Shown here: positions 40,429 through 49,502 of the stretch, one piece after another | Position numbering within the stretch: the stretch's first letter is position 1 | Layout of the letters: every line of letters starts with the position of its first letter | Assembly: GCA_025457915.1 (NCBI GenBank) | Contig: JALOTL010000002.1 | Span: 124,001 to 188,000 of the forward strand | Direction of reading: 5' to 3' | DNA from: Spirochaetota bacterium | GTDB taxonomy: Bacteria; Spirochaetota; UBA4802; UBA5550 | Length of the DNA stretch: 64,000 nt | Notes under the pieces: generated by a model | Told to the model about the DNA's origin: nothing | Databases searched by the model: none | The model's input: only the letters and a program-made list of their open reading frames with translations | Made by a program: the position numbers and the translations under genes

Positions 40429-43400
40429 TCAGCCTTTTATTTCCCTGTGATACTGCTGCAGCGACTTTATTACCGAACCGCCTTTCATCGCGGCCTCTAT
40501 CCCCTTGACGGATGCCCTGGCCGCGGCCATGGTAGTGATGTAGGGTATTTTATACTTGATGGCGGATTTTCTGATGTAAGAATCGTCGAAGGTCCCCTGC
40601 TTGCTGTCCGGGGTGTTGACTATCAGCTGTATCTCCTTGTTTTTTATCATGTCCACTATGTCCGGCCTGCCCTGGTAAATCTTGAACACGACCGAAGCCG
40701 TGACGCCGTTTTCCGTAAGATACTGCTGGAGGCCGTCCGTGGCGACCACGTTGAATCCCATCCTGATCAGGTCGCGCGATACCTCTAGCGCGGCGGGCCT
40801 GTCTTTTTTGTGCACGGTAACAAGCACCGTTCCCACAGAGGGGAGCTTCATCTGGGTGGCCTCTTCGGCCTTCATGAACGCGAGTCCGAAGGAATCTGCC
40901 ATTCCAAGCACCTCTCCCGTAGAACGCATCTCGGGCCCGAGAAGTGGGTCAACCTCCGGGAACATGTTGAACGGAAACACTGATTCCTTGACCCCGCAGT
41001 GCTTAATTGGGATGTTTTTCAGGGACAGGTCCTTTATTTTTTTGCCCATCATGACCTGCATGGCTATCCTGGCCATCGGGATGTTGCAGACCTTGGACAC
41101 AAGGGGGACCGTTCTCGACGCCCTCGGGTTCGCCTCCAGGATGTAAACGACATCGTCGGCGATCGCGTACTGTATGTTCATGAGGCCGACCACGTTCAGG
41201 CTTACCGCTATTTTTTTCGTGTATTCGACGATTGTACGAAGGTGCTTTTCGGGAATGTTGACGGAAGGCACCACGCACGCCGAATCGCCGGAATGAACCC
41301 CGGCCAGCTCGATATGCTCCATGACCGCCGGCACGAATGCGTCAGTTCCGTCGCAGATGGCGTCGGCCTCGACCTCGAGCGCGTTAACGAGAAACTTGTC
41401 GATGAGGATGGGCCTTTCCGGGGAAACGTCCACCGCGGCGTCCACGTATTTTTTCAGCATCTCGTCGTCGTATACGATCTCCATCGCCCTTCCGCCCAGG
41501 ACGTATGAAGGCCGCACTATCAGCGGGTAGCCAATACGCCTGGCGATGGTAATGGCCTGTTCGAGCGTGCTGGCCATGTCTGATTCCGGCTGGGGGATGC
41601 CGAGCCCGGTCATCAGTTTCCTGAAGCGGTCGCGGTCCTCCGCCATGTCTATGGATTCCGGGGATGTGCCGATTATCGGCACGCCCGCCTCCTTGAGCTC
41701 GTTCGCTATGTTCAGCGGGGTCTGGCCCCCGAACTGCACCACCACGCCGGCTGGTTTTTCCTTGCCGCAGATTCCCAGCACGTCTTCGACCGTAAGCGGC
41801 TCGAAATACAGCTTGTCCGAGGTATCGTAATCCGTTGATACGGTTTCCGGGTTGCAGTTGATCATGATGGATTCATAACCCTGCTCCTTGATCGCCAGTG
41901 CGGCGTGTACGCAGCAGTAGTCGAATTCGATCCCCTGTCCAATCCTGTTCGGCCCTCCGCCGAGCACCATGATTTTTTTATTTGGAGAAACCGGAACCGT
42001 GTCCTCCCCGTTATAGGTGGAGTAGTAATAGGCCCTGTCGAGGACACCGCTGACCGGAACGGCGTCCCACTTTTCAACTACGCCGAGGCCGGTCCTCTGT
42101 TCGCGGATTTTCTGTTCGGATGACCCTGTAATCTGCGACAGGTACCTGTCGGAAAAACCGTCCTTCTTCGCCCTGGCCAGGAGCTCGTCCGGGATGTTTC
42201 CTTCCCTGAATTTCAGGACCTCCTCTTCCAGGTCCACCAGCTCCTTCATCTGCTTTATGAACCACGCCTTTATATGGGTCCTTTCATGAAGAAGGTCCAG
42301 GTCGGCGCCCTTCCGGAGCGCTTCGTACATTATGAACTGGCGTTCGCTCGTGGGCACGCTCAGGAGCTTCATGAGCTCGTCCAGGTTTTTTTTATTGAAG
42401 TCCCTGGCGAATCCGAGTCCGTACCTTCCGTTCTCCATGGACCTTATCGCCTTCTGGAACGCCTCCTTGTAGTTTTTCCCTATGCTCATCGCCTCGCCCA
42501 CCGCGCGCATCTGCGTTCCGAGTTCGTCCTTCACGCCCTTGAATTTTTCAAATCCCCATCTGGCGAACTTGATGACGACGTAATCCCCGGAGGGCGTGTA
42601 TTTTTCAAGGGTCCCGTCGCGCCAGTAGGGTATTTCGTCCAGCGTGATTCCGGAGGCAAGCATGGATGAAACGAGGGCGATCGGGAAACCCGTGGCCTTT
42701 GACGCCAGCGCGGACGACCTTGAAGTCCTGGGATTGATTTCGATCACTACGACCCTTCCGGTCGCCGGATCGTGGGCGAACTGGATGTTTGTCCCGCCTA
42801 TGACCTCTATGGCCTCGACTATCCTGTAGGAATAATCCTGGAGTTTCTTCTGGAGTTCTTCGGTTATAGTCAGCATCGGCGCGGTGCAGAAGGAGTCGCC
42901 GGTATGCACTCCCATCGCATCGACGTTTTCAATGAAGCAGACGGTGATCATCTGGTTTTTTGCGTCACGGACCACCTCGAGTTCCAGCTCCTCCCAGCCG
43001 AGAACGGACTCTTCCACCAGCACCTGCCCCACGAGGCTGGCCGACAGCCCCCGCGGCACGACCTCGCGCAGTTCCTCCTGGTTGTATACGTGCCCGCTCC
43101 CGGTCCCGCCCATCGTGTAGGCCGGCCTTATCACCAGGGGATATCCGAAACGCTCCGCTATTTCCTCCGCTTCCTTGAGGCTGTGGGCGGGCGCGCTGTT
43201 CGGCATTTCTATGCCGAGCTTTTTCATGGTTTCCTTGAAAGCGATGCGGTCCTCGCCGCGCTCGATCGCATCGGCCTGAACGCCTATGATCTTGACGCCG
43301 TATTTGTCCAGCACGCCTTTCTTGTGGAGCTCGGATGAGAGGTTAAGGCCGGTCTGGCCGCCCAGGTTCGGAAGGAGGGCGTCCGGGCGCTCCTTTTCAA

Positions 43401-43632
43401 TGATTTTTTCCAGCGTTTCGTAATTCAGGGGTTCGATGTAGGTCGCGTCCGCCATTCCCGGGTCGGTCATGATGGTGGCCGGATTTGAATTGACCAGTAC
43501 GATTTCGTAGCCCAGTTTTTTAAGCGCCTTGCAGGCCTGGGTCCCGGAGTAATCGAATTCGCATGCCTGTCCGATGATGATGGGTCCCGAACCGATGATC
43601 AGGACTTTATGGATATCTTTTCTTTTTGGCAT
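40429..43632 (-). CDS. carB: Carbamoyl-phosphate synthase, large subunit
   Basis: Makes carbamoyl phosphate for pyrimidines and arginine. 1067 residues with the two homologous ATP-grasp halves. The first begins KVLIIGSGPIIIGQACEFDYSG, with PAYTMGGTGSG. The second begins KIMVLGGGPNRIGQGIEFDYC, with RPSYVLGGRAMEIVYDD. The C-terminal allosteric domain has GTVLVTVHKKDRPAALEVS. The start is set at ATG 43632, where MPKRKDIHKVLIIGSG aligns with known proteins; the frame continues upstream to 43713 without support. carA is not adjacent, so the glutaminase subunit must lie elsewhere. Confidence 0.97.
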   Translation of the reverse strand: MPKRKDIHKVLIIGSGPIIIGQACEFDYSGTQACKALKKLGYEIVLVNSNPATIMTDPGMADATYIEPLNYETLEKIIEKERPDALLPNLGGQTGLNLSSELHKKGVLDKYGVKIIGVQADAIERGEDRIAFKETMKKLGIEMPNSAPAHSLKEAEEIAERFGYPLVIRPAYTMGGTGSGHVYNQEELREVVPRGLSASLVGQVLVEESVLGWEELELEVVRDAKNQMITVCFIENVDAMGVHTGDSFCTAPMLTITEELQKKLQDYSYRIVEAIEVIGGTNIQFAHDPATGRVVVIEINPRTSRSSALASKATGFPIALVSSMLASGITLDEIPYWRDGTLEKYTPSGDYVVIKFARWGFEKFKGVKDELGTQMRAVGEAMSIGKNYKEAFQKAIRSMENGRYGLGFARDFNKKNLDELMKLLSVPTSERQFIMYEALRKGADLDLLHERTHIKAWFIKQMKELVDLEEEVLKFREGNIPDELLARAKKDGFSDRYLSQITGSSEQKIREQRTGLGVVEKWDAVPVSGVLDRAYYYSTYNGEDTVPVSPNKKIMVLGGGPNRIGQGIEFDYCCVHAALAIKEQGYESIMINCNPETVSTDYDTSDKLYFEPLTVEDVLGICGKEKPAGVVVQFGGQTPLNIANELKEAGVPIIGTSPESIDMAEDRDRFRKLMTGLGIPQPESDMASTLEQAITIARRIGYPLIVRPSYVLGGRAMEIVYDDEMLKKYVDAAVDVSPERPILIDKFLVNALEVEADAICDGTDAFVPAVMEHIELAGVHSGDSACVVPSVNIPEKHLRTIVEYTKKIAVSLNVVGLMNIQYAIADDVVYILEANPRASRTVPLVSKVCNIPMARIAMQVMMGKKIKDLSLKNIPIKHCGVKESVFPFNMFPEVDPLLGPEMRSTGEVLGMADSFGLAFMKAEEATQMKLPSVGTVLVTVHKKDRPAALEVSRDLIRMGFNVVATDGLQQYLTENGVTASVVFKIYQGRPDIVDMIKNKEIQLIVNTPDSKQGTFDDSYIRKSAIKYKIPYITTMAAARASVKGIEAAMKGGSVIKSLQQYHREIKG

Positions 43633-43808
43633 AGAGCGCTCCGAGAGTAAAAAAATCATGAAATAGAAGGAGGAAATCAAAGCAATGGAACGCAAAGTCG
43701 GCGGGGATGTCAAGGAAGATAATTGCTTATATATTGCGCGTAACTTTTTTTTCTAACCTGCGGTTTCCGGGAAGCGGTGCATTTAAGTATATAATGGAAA
43801 TGAATTTA

Positions 43809-44036
43809 TTTATGGGCACCTCTATAAATTAGATCCTTCATTACAAAACCGCTGAAAAAATCTAATGGGTGATCACAAAAACTATCGTTTTTGTGATCAC
43901 CATAGGGCGCCAGTATTGAAAAAACCAGTTTTTTGTTTGTTTTAAAACGAAAAAGCTGGTTTTTGTGACCGCCCTGATTTAAACATTGAAAGTGCCCGTA
44001 AGGGGACATCCTGATTTTTTATTAACGGTTCCCTTT
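43809..44036. repeat. Structured intergenic repeat, copy 2, with nested insertion
   Basis: Related to the repeat at 6811-6926. It begins TTTATGGGCACCTCTATAAA, continues with AAAAAATCTAA, then is interrupted by about 115 bases before resuming with TTTAAACATTGAAAGTGCCC. The insertion holds a perfect 15-bp hairpin (43868-43882 with 43887-43901, loop TATC) and a second long stem around CCAG/CTGG (43925-43928, 43956-43959), framed by AGGGCG / CGCCCT. The distal AAGGGG / CCCTTT hairpin near 44000-44035 is preserved with changed bases. A short minus-strand open frame here is not a credible gene. Confidence 0.75.
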
Positions 44037-44082
44037 TATTGAAGGGAGCGGGTTGATGATGAAAAACATAGAAATGGCGGTT

Positions 44083-44310
44083 TTATTCGTTTTTATCCGT
44101 CTTGTCTTTTATCAACTGTTCGTCCTTGCCTGATTTTGCGAAATAATATCCTGCGCCGAAACCCATGGCAAGAAAAACAATAAGCAGTATGATCAGCCGG
44201 GCCGAGAAATCCCAGAACAGTATGTTCACTGATACAGATGTGTAATTCTGTATTGAAATTATCAGAACCAGCAGGGATCCCGCGGCTATAGATATCGTCT
44301 TCGGACTCAT
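44083..44310 (-). CDS. LapA/DUF1049-family small membrane protein
   Basis: A 75-residue protein with two membrane helices (about residues 6-23 and 37-58), joined by the family motif SVSVNILFWDFSARL. The C-terminus is charged. In enteric bacteria LapA works with LapB in controlling lipopolysaccharide assembly. Here a TPR gene lies 55 bases upstream on the same strand, which loosely recalls the lapA-lapB pairing (LapB is a TPR protein), but the order is reversed and the link is only inferred. Confidence 0.75.
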   Translation of the reverse strand: MSPKTISIAAGSLLVLIISIQNYTSVSVNILFWDFSARLIILLIVFLAMGFGAGYYFAKSGKDEQLIKDKTDKNE

Positions 44311-44365
44311 ATCGTGAAGGATATTTCAACCGGAGCGACTTTGTCCAGCAAAATATGCCTTTTTT

Positions 44366-45220
44366 TCAGGAAGCCATTTTCTGCTTCAGGGACACCAGCA
44401 GTTCCTCGGCCTTCATCGGCTCGCCCTTGAATATGTAAAGCATGCTCAGCCTCGTGGCCTGGGTGAAGTTCGGATCTCCTCCCATTATCTCGCTCTCCAG
44501 GGACTTGATTGCCTTGTCGAGGTTGCCGATCTCCTTCATCCTTGCTTCGTAGGTTATGCTTGCAAGGTATTTCCTGAACTTGGAGTACTCGGGATTGGCC
44601 TTGAGGGCCCTGGTAAGGTATCCGACGGCCTCATCGTATCTGCCCAGATAGTAGCAGCAGAAACCGTAGTATTTGTTTATAAAGGTCTTGTCGTCGGCTA
44701 TGTCCCATATGGTCTCCAGGCAGGCGATGGTCTTTGCGTAATCCTTCCTCTCGTAATAGATATGGGAAAGCAGGTAGTTCGCCTTGAGATGCTTCTTGTC
44801 GACTTTTATGACATTGAGCAGGTGCAGTTCGGCCCCGCTGAAGTCCTTCCTGTTGTAGTAAACCATGCCGGTGTAGAAGTTTCCTTCAATGAAATCAGGC
44901 TCGCATTCAAGCGATTCCATGAAGTATTTGAGCGCCTTCTCGTAGTCCTTTAAGTTATAATGCTCCACTCCTATATTCAGCAGGACCTTGGAGTTTTTTC
45001 CGATCTTCAGGGCGTCAATGTAAGCCGTTATTGCAAGGTCCCTGTTGCCGAGCCTCGACTGTATTTCCCCGATGTTGTTCAGGGCCTCGATGAAAGAGGG
45101 GTAGGTTTCAACCGCCCGCCTGTATTCTAACAGGGCATCATTGAGTTTGCCTTTGTTGGAAAGCTCCAGCGCGCGGTTGTAAATCGCCACTGCTTCTTTT
45201 GGGACGGAATTCGACATCAT
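44366..45220 (-). CDS. Tetratricopeptide-repeat protein
   Basis: A 284-residue cytoplasmic protein made almost wholly of TPR units, about seven. Examples are AVAIYNRALELSNKGKLNDALLEY, IEALNNIGEIQSRLGNRDLAITAY, SKVLLNIGVEHYNLKDYEKALKYF and KHLKANYLLSHIYYERKDYAKTIACL. There is no signal peptide or membrane anchor, so it differs from LapB, which is anchored and has a rubredoxin-like zinc domain. A ribosome site AGAGGA precedes ATG 45220. It probably shares a transcript with the LapA-like gene. Confidence 0.88.
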   Translation of the reverse strand: MMSNSVPKEAVAIYNRALELSNKGKLNDALLEYRRAVETYPSFIEALNNIGEIQSRLGNRDLAITAYIDALKIGKNSKVLLNIGVEHYNLKDYEKALKYFMESLECEPDFIEGNFYTGMVYYNRKDFSGAELHLLNVIKVDKKHLKANYLLSHIYYERKDYAKTIACLETIWDIADDKTFINKYYGFCCYYLGRYDEAVGYLTRALKANPEYSKFRKYLASITYEARMKEIGNLDKAIKSLESEIMGGDPNFTQATRLSMLYIFKGEPMKAEELLVSLKQKMAS

Positions 45221-45617
45221 TTCGGTTCCTCTTTGAAAGTTTATGACGTTTTGTACTATGAACTAGTCCTACCGCGCAAGAAAATTATGGCGGTACATTT
45301 AAAAATATCGGCCTGATTCAGTTATTTTTTTAGCAATAAGAGGCATATTTTAACAAAACAAGGGCAATAATAAGACCTTCAGCAGCATGTTTTCGCCTGC
45401 TTTTGCAAGGGTTGAAGGGGACAGTTTTTAAAAAAATTGACAAAAATATAGATAACGGTTAAATTAAAATCGCATCCGGAAATAAGTTAATTGTTATTTT
45501 TCTGAATTTTTTTTAATAACCAGCGGCATCCCGGCCTGAAAATATGGAATTAAGGGTTGATTGCCGTCATGGATCCGGGCTTCCCATGGATGGTAGAATG
45601 AAACAGATGGAAGGGTT
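45221..45617. other. Divergent intergenic region before xthA, with promoter
   Basis: About 400 bases with no gene. A promoter for xthA or a longer leader is suggested by TTGACA at 45437-45442 and TAAATT at 45460-45465 with a 17-base spacer. Just before it, AAGGGGACAGTTTTTA near 45415-45430 resembles the distal part of the intergenic repeat. The remainder shows nothing. Confidence 0.5.
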
Positions 45618-46391
45618 ATGAAAATCGCGAGCTTCAATGCAAACTCGGTAAGGGCCAGGATGCCGGTAATTCTCCGCTGGCTTGATATAAACAGGCCGGA
45701 TGTGCTTTGCATACAGGAAACGAAAGTTGTCGACGCGGAATTTCCTTCCGGCGAATTCGAATCTGTCGGTTATAATTCAGTTTTCAGGGGTGAAAAGTCC
45801 TATAACGGCGTCGCCGTCCTCAGTCTGCACGATATTAAAAAGGTTTCATACGGATTCGACGGCGCCGGCCTGGACGAGGGGTCCCGGCTCATAGCTGTTA
45901 AAATTGGGAAGCTGGACATAGTCAATACCTATGTTCCTCAGGGCACGTCCCCGGATTCCCCGAAGTTCAAATACAAGCTTGAATGGTTCGGCAGGCTAAG
46001 GGATTTTTTTTCCGGTAAATACAAAAAGAGCGGATTGCTGATATGGACGGGGGATTTCAACGTGGCGCCGGACCCGATGGACGTGCATAATCCAAAGGCC
46101 CTTTTCGGGCACGTGGGATTTCATCCCGACGAGCACAGGGCGCTTGCGGCAGTCAGGGATTGGGGATTCGTCGATATATTCAGAAAGCATAAACCCGGTC
46201 CCGGTCAGTACAGCTTCTGGGATTACAGGGTGAAGGACAGCGTTGCGAGGGGACTGGGGTGGCGAGTCGATCATATCTGGGGGACGAAAGCCGCCGCGGA
46301 AAAATCGACCGACTCCTGGATAGACGGGGACCCCAGGCTCTGGGAAAAACCTTCGGACCATACGCCGGTGGTGGCGGAATTTGAGATTTAA
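45618..46391 (+). CDS. xthA: Exodeoxyribonuclease III / AP endonuclease
   Basis: Base-excision-repair nuclease of the ExoIII family, 257 residues. Motifs: SFNANSVRARMP, CIQETKVVD (catalytic Glu), RLIAVKIGKLDIVNTYVPQG, WTGDFNVAPDPMDVHNP (catalytic Asp and Asn), RVDHIWG, and DHTPVVAEF with the catalytic His. All are intact. A GGAAGGG site precedes ATG 45618. The 3' end lies close to the next signalling gene on the same strand. Confidence 0.95.
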   Translation: MKIASFNANSVRARMPVILRWLDINRPDVLCIQETKVVDAEFPSGEFESVGYNSVFRGEKSYNGVAVLSLHDIKKVSYGFDGAGLDEGSRLIAVKIGKLDIVNTYVPQGTSPDSPKFKYKLEWFGRLRDFFSGKYKKSGLLIWTGDFNVAPDPMDVHNPKALFGHVGFHPDEHRALAAVRDWGFVDIFRKHKPGPGQYSFWDYRVKDSVARGLGWRVDHIWGTKAAAEKSTDSWIDGDPRLWEKPSDHTPVVAEFEI

Positions 46392-46416
46392 AGCCCATGT
46401 TCGCAGAGAATGTAAA

Positions 46417-48912
46417 ATGAAATCAACCAGCCGGAACAGGGTGAATTTTGCCTTCGCGATGATGATTATTATTGGCGCGATTTTTTTCTCCGGCAATGCC
46501 GGCGCGGCGAAGATAGAAGTCGACCATGAGATCAAATCCCTGCCCCTCGGAAGACAGGTGGAATTGTTCGAGGACAAAAGCGGGAAGCTGACTGTCGGAG
46601 AGATTCTTTCCGGCGAGAACTCCGCGAAATTCAAACCGTCCATTAGCAACAATCCGAGTTTCGGATATACGGGTTCCGCGTACTGGGTGAGGTTCGCCGT
46701 CAACAACTGGACCGGCGACCAGATAGACTGGTATCTGGAGGTCGCCTATCCGCATCTTGATCTGATCGAGCTTTACGTTACGGACGGGAAGGGAACGGTC
46801 CTGGATAAAAGAACTGCCGGAGACGGTTTTCCCTTCGCCATGCGGGAGATCAACCACAGGAACTTCGTGTTCAAGCTGAAAGAACCGGCGAGGGGCGGAC
46901 ACGAATACCTGATGAGAATTAAGTCCACCGGCGCCATGAACCTGCACCTCGTCATGTGGAGCCCGGATGAATTCAACGACTGGAAAAGCATCGTGCAGAT
47001 TGTCCTCGGGATGTTCTACGGGGCCATCCTGGTCATGATAATATACAACCTGTTCCTTTTTTTCTCGATAAGGGACACGAGCTTCCTGTACTATGTGCTT
47101 TATTATTCATTTTATTTCATATACCAGATGAGCCTGGTCGGCCTGGCCTTCCAGTATCTATGGCCCGATCAGGTGTGGTGGCACAACAACAACCTGCCTG
47201 TGCTGATATGCGGAACGCTTTTTTTCGCCCTCCTGTTTTCAAGGAAGTTCCTTGATACGCCCGGGCACCTGCCGTTTGCCGACAGGTTTCTTAAAATAAT
47301 CATGGTGGCTGCGCTGGTTATACTCCCCTTTTCATTTTTCGGGAACTACCAGGTCATGATGACCGCCATGATGATACTGTCGGTCATTTCCGCGCTGATT
47401 CTTTTCCCCGTATCGATACGTATCTACATCTCCGGCTATCTGCCGGCGAGGTTTTACGTGATCGCCTGGACCGCGTTCTGGATCGGGACCATAGTGTATT
47501 CTTTGAAAATGTTCTCCCTGATCCCGGACATGTTCGCCACCAGGTGGGTGCAGCAGGCCACCTCGATGATGGAAGTGGTGCTCATCTCGCTCGGTCTCGC
47601 AGACAGGATAAATTACATGAAGAAGGAGCTTGAAGACCTCAACGTCAATCTGGAAAGCATTGTTGAGGCCAGGACCAGGGACCTGGACAAGGCCCTCAAG
47701 GAAAAGGAGAAAAAGGACCTCGAGATCCAGATGGAATACGAGCTTACAGGCAACCTTCAGAAGGGGTTCCTTCCGCCGGTTCCCTATTACTTCGAGGGGA
47801 TCAAGGTGGACGCCTTTTACCGGTCGATGGGGAAGGTCGGCGGCGATTTCTACGACATATTCCACATGAAGGGCGGATATATTGGAATTCTTGTCGCCGA
47901 CGCTTCCGGGCACGGCATGCCGGCCGCCTTCCTCACGGCGCTGGCGAAGATTAGCTTCGACGAGGCGATACAGAGCTGCCTGTTCCCGGCCGACATACTG
48001 AGGCAGGTGAACAACGAGCTCATCACCGCGATAAAAACCGACGATTTCGTGACTGCGTTTTTCGTGGTGATCAGCCCCGCGTTCGAGGTTTTTTACGGCA
48101 ACGCGTCGCACCAGAAGGCCATAGTCCTGAGGAGCGACGGCCGCGCGATCGAGGAATGGGACACGAACGGGCTTTTTCTCGGAGCGCTTGAGGAGGCCAA
48201 TGATATGTACGCCGAGGGCCAGGACGTTCTCCATTACGGCGACAGGCTGGTCATGTATTCAGACGGCATGATCGACGCGAAAAACGGATCAAACGAAAGC
48301 TTCGGGGAAACAAGGTTTAAAAACCTGATAAAGGATACGGCCGATCTTCCGCTCCAGGAGGCCAAGGACGGGATGATCGCAGAGTGGGACCGTTTTACCG
48401 GCCAGATGCCCCAGACGGACGACGCGACCATGGTGATAATAGAAATCGATCCCGCCTACAGCCGGCTTTTTGAATACAGGGACAGGGGATTCAAGCTCCT
48501 TTCCGAGAAGAAGTTCGATGAGGCGATCGTGGAGCTGAAACTGGCCCTCGAGATAAATGGGATGGATGAAAAAACGCACCTGTACCTGGGCGAGTGCTAC
48601 CTTAAAAACGGAAGCTTTGAAAAATCAGTGGAACACCTTCAGCAATACCTGAAAAATAACGAGGTCGACGCCAACGTATGGTTCCACATCGCGGATGCCT
48701 ATTATAAAAACGGCAATTACGCGATGGCCTACAAGTCCGCGCTGATGGCCTCGCAGCTCCGGAACAGCTTCACCGACGCGCTTGCCGTCTGCGGCCATTC
48801 GCTCATGAAGCTCGGCAACGCGGCCGAGGCCGTGAAATTCTGGAACAGGATACTCGCGTATGATCCCGGGAACAAGACCGCGAAAAGCGAGCTTGAAAAA
48901 TGCAATGCTTAA
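46417..48912 (+). CDS. 7TMR-DISM receptor with SpoIIE/PP2C phosphatase and TPR domains
   Basis: An 831-residue signalling protein. It has a signal peptide (about 1-31) and a periplasmic 7TMR-DISM sensor (about 35-185). Seven membrane helices follow (about 195-410), then a short coiled coil with the basic/acidic KALKEKEKKDLEIQ. The PP2C-type SpoIIE phosphatase lies at about 435-680, with metal motifs GGDFYDIF, ADASGHGMPAAF, YSDGMIDAKNG and TDDATMVII. Four or so TPR units (about 690-830) close the protein. Known relatives dephosphorylate anti-sigma-factor antagonists in response to an outside signal. ATG 46417 begins a proper signal peptide; a TTG at 46381 is rejected. The 3' end overlaps the next gene by eight bases. 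Confidence 0.92.
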   Translation: MKSTSRNRVNFAFAMMIIIGAIFFSGNAGAAKIEVDHEIKSLPLGRQVELFEDKSGKLTVGEILSGENSAKFKPSISNNPSFGYTGSAYWVRFAVNNWTGDQIDWYLEVAYPHLDLIELYVTDGKGTVLDKRTAGDGFPFAMREINHRNFVFKLKEPARGGHEYLMRIKSTGAMNLHLVMWSPDEFNDWKSIVQIVLGMFYGAILVMIIYNLFLFFSIRDTSFLYYVLYYSFYFIYQMSLVGLAFQYLWPDQVWWHNNNLPVLICGTLFFALLFSRKFLDTPGHLPFADRFLKIIMVAALVILPFSFFGNYQVMMTAMMILSVISALILFPVSIRIYISGYLPARFYVIAWTAFWIGTIVYSLKMFSLIPDMFATRWVQQATSMMEVVLISLGLADRINYMKKELEDLNVNLESIVEARTRDLDKALKEKEKKDLEIQMEYELTGNLQKGFLPPVPYYFEGIKVDAFYRSMGKVGGDFYDIFHMKGGYIGILVADASGHGMPAAFLTALAKISFDEAIQSCLFPADILRQVNNELITAIKTDDFVTAFFVVISPAFEVFYGNASHQKAIVLRSDGRAIEEWDTNGLFLGALEEANDMYAEGQDVLHYGDRLVMYSDGMIDAKNGSNESFGETRFKNLIKDTADLPLQEAKDGMIAEWDRFTGQMPQTDDATMVIIEIDPAYSRLFEYRDRGFKLLSEKKFDEAIVELKLALEINGMDEKTHLYLGECYLKNGSFEKSVEHLQQYLKNNEVDANVWFHIADAYYKNGNYAMAYKSALMASQLRNSFTDALAVCGHSLMKLGNAAEAVKFWNRILAYDPGNKTAKSELEKCNA

Positions 48913-49477
48913 AAGTCATTCGATGCCGGCTGTTTTAATCATCGCCTTCCTCCTGGCATTTACTGGCGCTTCCGCGCTCAAGGACCCCACGCCCCCGGTC
49001 CCGCCTGAAGTTGTTATGAAGGAAGGGGCCTCCGGTGGGAATTTTTCTTTTTCGGCCTCCATCAGGTTCGCGGACGGAAAAGAGGCATCGGGCATTATTT
49101 ATTTTTCCGCCGGCGTTCTTGAAATTGCCGCAAAGGGCGGCAGCGGCGAAAGGGTTTCCGTCAGGGTCCAGGAAATCGGGACGCTTGACATATTGAGGTG
49201 GAAGGGTGAGAGCCGGGACGGAAAGACATATGTATTCAGGCCCTCCCTTGAAAAAATCACCTTGAAAAACGGGAGATCGATTGAGGGTTCGATCGCGGGC
49301 AGGGTCATTGACGGCTTTATTTTCCAGGAACAGAATGTAAAACGGAGACTTTTCACGGTTTTCTATGATTACCTGAAGAACGGCGCCTGGTCGAACTCGG
49401 GCGAGACGGCCGCTGATTATCCCGAGAAAAATCCTCACCCCGGTGTCGTGGTCAGGATTTCCGCAGGAGAGGATTGA
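48905..49477 (+). CDS. Exported protein of unknown function
   Basis: A 190-residue protein with a signal peptide (about residues 1-25) and a mature part of alternating strands: FSFSASIRFADGKEASGIIYF, RVSVRVQEIGTLDIL, ITLKNGRSIEGSIAGRVIDG. These look like two short beta-barrel or Sm-like halves. No family is recognised. ATG 48905 overlaps the end of the 7TMR-DISM gene by eight bases, so translation is coupled; a longer frame from 48860 overlaps more and lacks a signal peptide at its very start. It may be a partner of the receptor. Confidence 0.65.
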   Translation: MLKSHSMPAVLIIAFLLAFTGASALKDPTPPVPPEVVMKEGASGGNFSFSASIRFADGKEASGIIYFSAGVLEIAAKGGSGERVSVRVQEIGTLDILRWKGESRDGKTYVFRPSLEKITLKNGRSIEGSIAGRVIDGFIFQEQNVKRRLFTVFYDYLKNGAWSNSGETAADYPEKNPHPGVVVRISAGED

Positions 49478-49502
49478 CGCCTTCGCATCCCCGCGGAAGA
49501 AG

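Noticed and set aside
43806-44009. Minus-strand frame of 67 codons in the intergenic repeat
   Set aside because: Lies wholly in the structured repeat and its insertion; the translation is low in complexity and has no homologue that I know.
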